Below, piece after piece: positions 6,780-6,978 of a DNA stretch of 6,978 bases (its first letter is position 1; each line of letters begins with the position of its first letter). The position numbers and the translations under genes are program-made. The notes under the pieces are model-generated. The model was not told the origin of the DNA. It did no database searches and saw only the letters and a program-made list of their open reading frames with translations. This DNA is from an uncultured Clostridia bacterium (lineage in GTDB: Bacteria; Bacillota; Clostridia; Christensenellales; Borkfalkiaceae): contig CAMAHZ010000068.1 in NCBI GenBank assembly GCA_945834965.1, positions 1 to 6,978 of the forward strand, in the 5' to 3' direction.

Positions 6780-6808
6780 ATCTTAACAAACGCAAAAATA
6801 AATTGCAA
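6780..6808 (-). promoter_or_regulatory. Promoter of rplS
   Basis: Minus strand TTGCAA (6803-6808) as -35 and TAAGAT (6780-6785) as -10 with an optimal 17-base spacer. The -35 matches consensus at four of six positions and the -10 at four of six. Predicted transcription start is near 6773, giving a leader of roughly 78 bases that contains the whole hairpin and the ribosome site. No competing pair of equal quality was seen between this and the gene. Confidence 0.6.
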
Positions 6809-6978
6809 CTCTTTTTAGGGGGTGTATCGAAATTTTCACAAAAGAATTTTTATGGTGCTTATAAGCGGTTTTGTTTATTCTAATTACTTTTCACCTTATT
6901 CGGGTAAACGGCTTTGAAAAGAAACGAGCAAGAGCAGGAGAGCGCGGAAAACCTGAAGGAGCTTACATAGACGTAAGT
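6809..6978. other. Right-edge intergenic region, no gene supported
   Basis: About 170 bases with two different textures. Positions 6809-6900 are AT-rich and contain a perfect ten-base palindrome GCTTATAAGC (6857-6866). Positions 6901-6978 are distinctly purine-rich on the plus strand, with few pyrimidine runs, and higher in GC. One plus-strand frame stays open from 6865 to the edge and another gives a short GTG/ATG-started peptide ending at 6917, but neither shows a good ribosome site or recognisable protein. The minus strand shows no C-terminus of trmD or another expected neighbour: two of its frames entering from the edge stop near 6877 and 6896 with low-complexity, Ser/Cys- or Leu-rich products. 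It could be the edge of an unseen gene, a dispersed intergenic repeat, or plain spacer. Confidence 0.4.

Noticed and set aside
6603..6818. Plus-strand frame of 71 codons over the rplS start and leader
   Set aside because: It overlaps the rplS N-terminus, ribosome site and promoter in antisense and has no recognisable product.
6803..6830. Divergent plus-strand promoter TTGCAA with TATCGA
   Set aside because: TTGCAA is self-complementary, so it appears on both strands; the plus -10 matches only three of six positions and no gene follows.
6857..6866. Perfect palindrome GCTTATAAGC as an operator
   Set aside because: Ten bases only, far upstream of the rplS promoter, and it matches no regulator site that I can name.
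6822..6917. Short plus-strand peptide from GTG 6822 or ATG 6852
   Set aside because: The only purine-rich candidate ribosome site (AGGGGG, 6817-6822) overlaps the GTG and lies too far from the ATG; no promoter of quality and no homologous protein is recognised.

Overview
The window holds five genes, all on the minus strand: rplS, yifB (comM-like), dprA, topA and trmFO, in transcription order from right to left. TrmFO, the folate-dependent tRNA methyltransferase, next to topA and dprA, an rplS with its own leader, and purine-rich Shine-Dalgarno sequences all point to a member of the Bacillota, most likely an uncultured Clostridia-type lineage with moderate GC. Nothing suggests a mobile element, phage, CRISPR array or tRNA/rRNA gene. 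This is core chromosome.

Layout. Positions 6707-6978 are non-coding as far as can be supported. They include a good sigma-A type promoter and a hairpin leader, probably the autoregulatory L19 leader, just ahead of rplS (6347-6694). The rplS unit ends in an intrinsic terminator at 6315-6344. After a gap of about 90 bases with a small hairpin comes a tightly packed set: yifB (4690-6222), dprA (3626-4693, ATGA overlap with yifB), topA (1276-3606, 19-base gap after dprA) and trmFO (from 1289 to beyond the left edge, overlapping topA by 14 bases). Every minus-strand gene is intact, and only trmFO is cut, losing a few C-terminal residues.

How the genes fit together. RplS is a structural protein of the large ribosomal subunit. 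YifB/ComM (AAA+ branch-migration type motor) and DprA (ssDNA-binding RecA loader) both handle incoming or recombining single-stranded DNA. TopA relaxes negative supercoils, and TrmFO makes m5U54 in tRNA. The last four look like a single transcription unit by spacing, combining DNA-processing and tRNA-modification housekeeping functions. The well-known Bacillota order has rbgA (ylqF), rnhB and often yraN between rplS and the dprA-topA block. They are absent here, and a terminator sits in their place.

No clearly novel system was found. The points most worth a second look are the divergent DprA signature motifs, the five-zinc-ribbon tail of TopA, the L19 leader candidate, a plus-strand extended -10 promoter abutting the rplS terminator, and an unexplained purine-rich block at the right edge.
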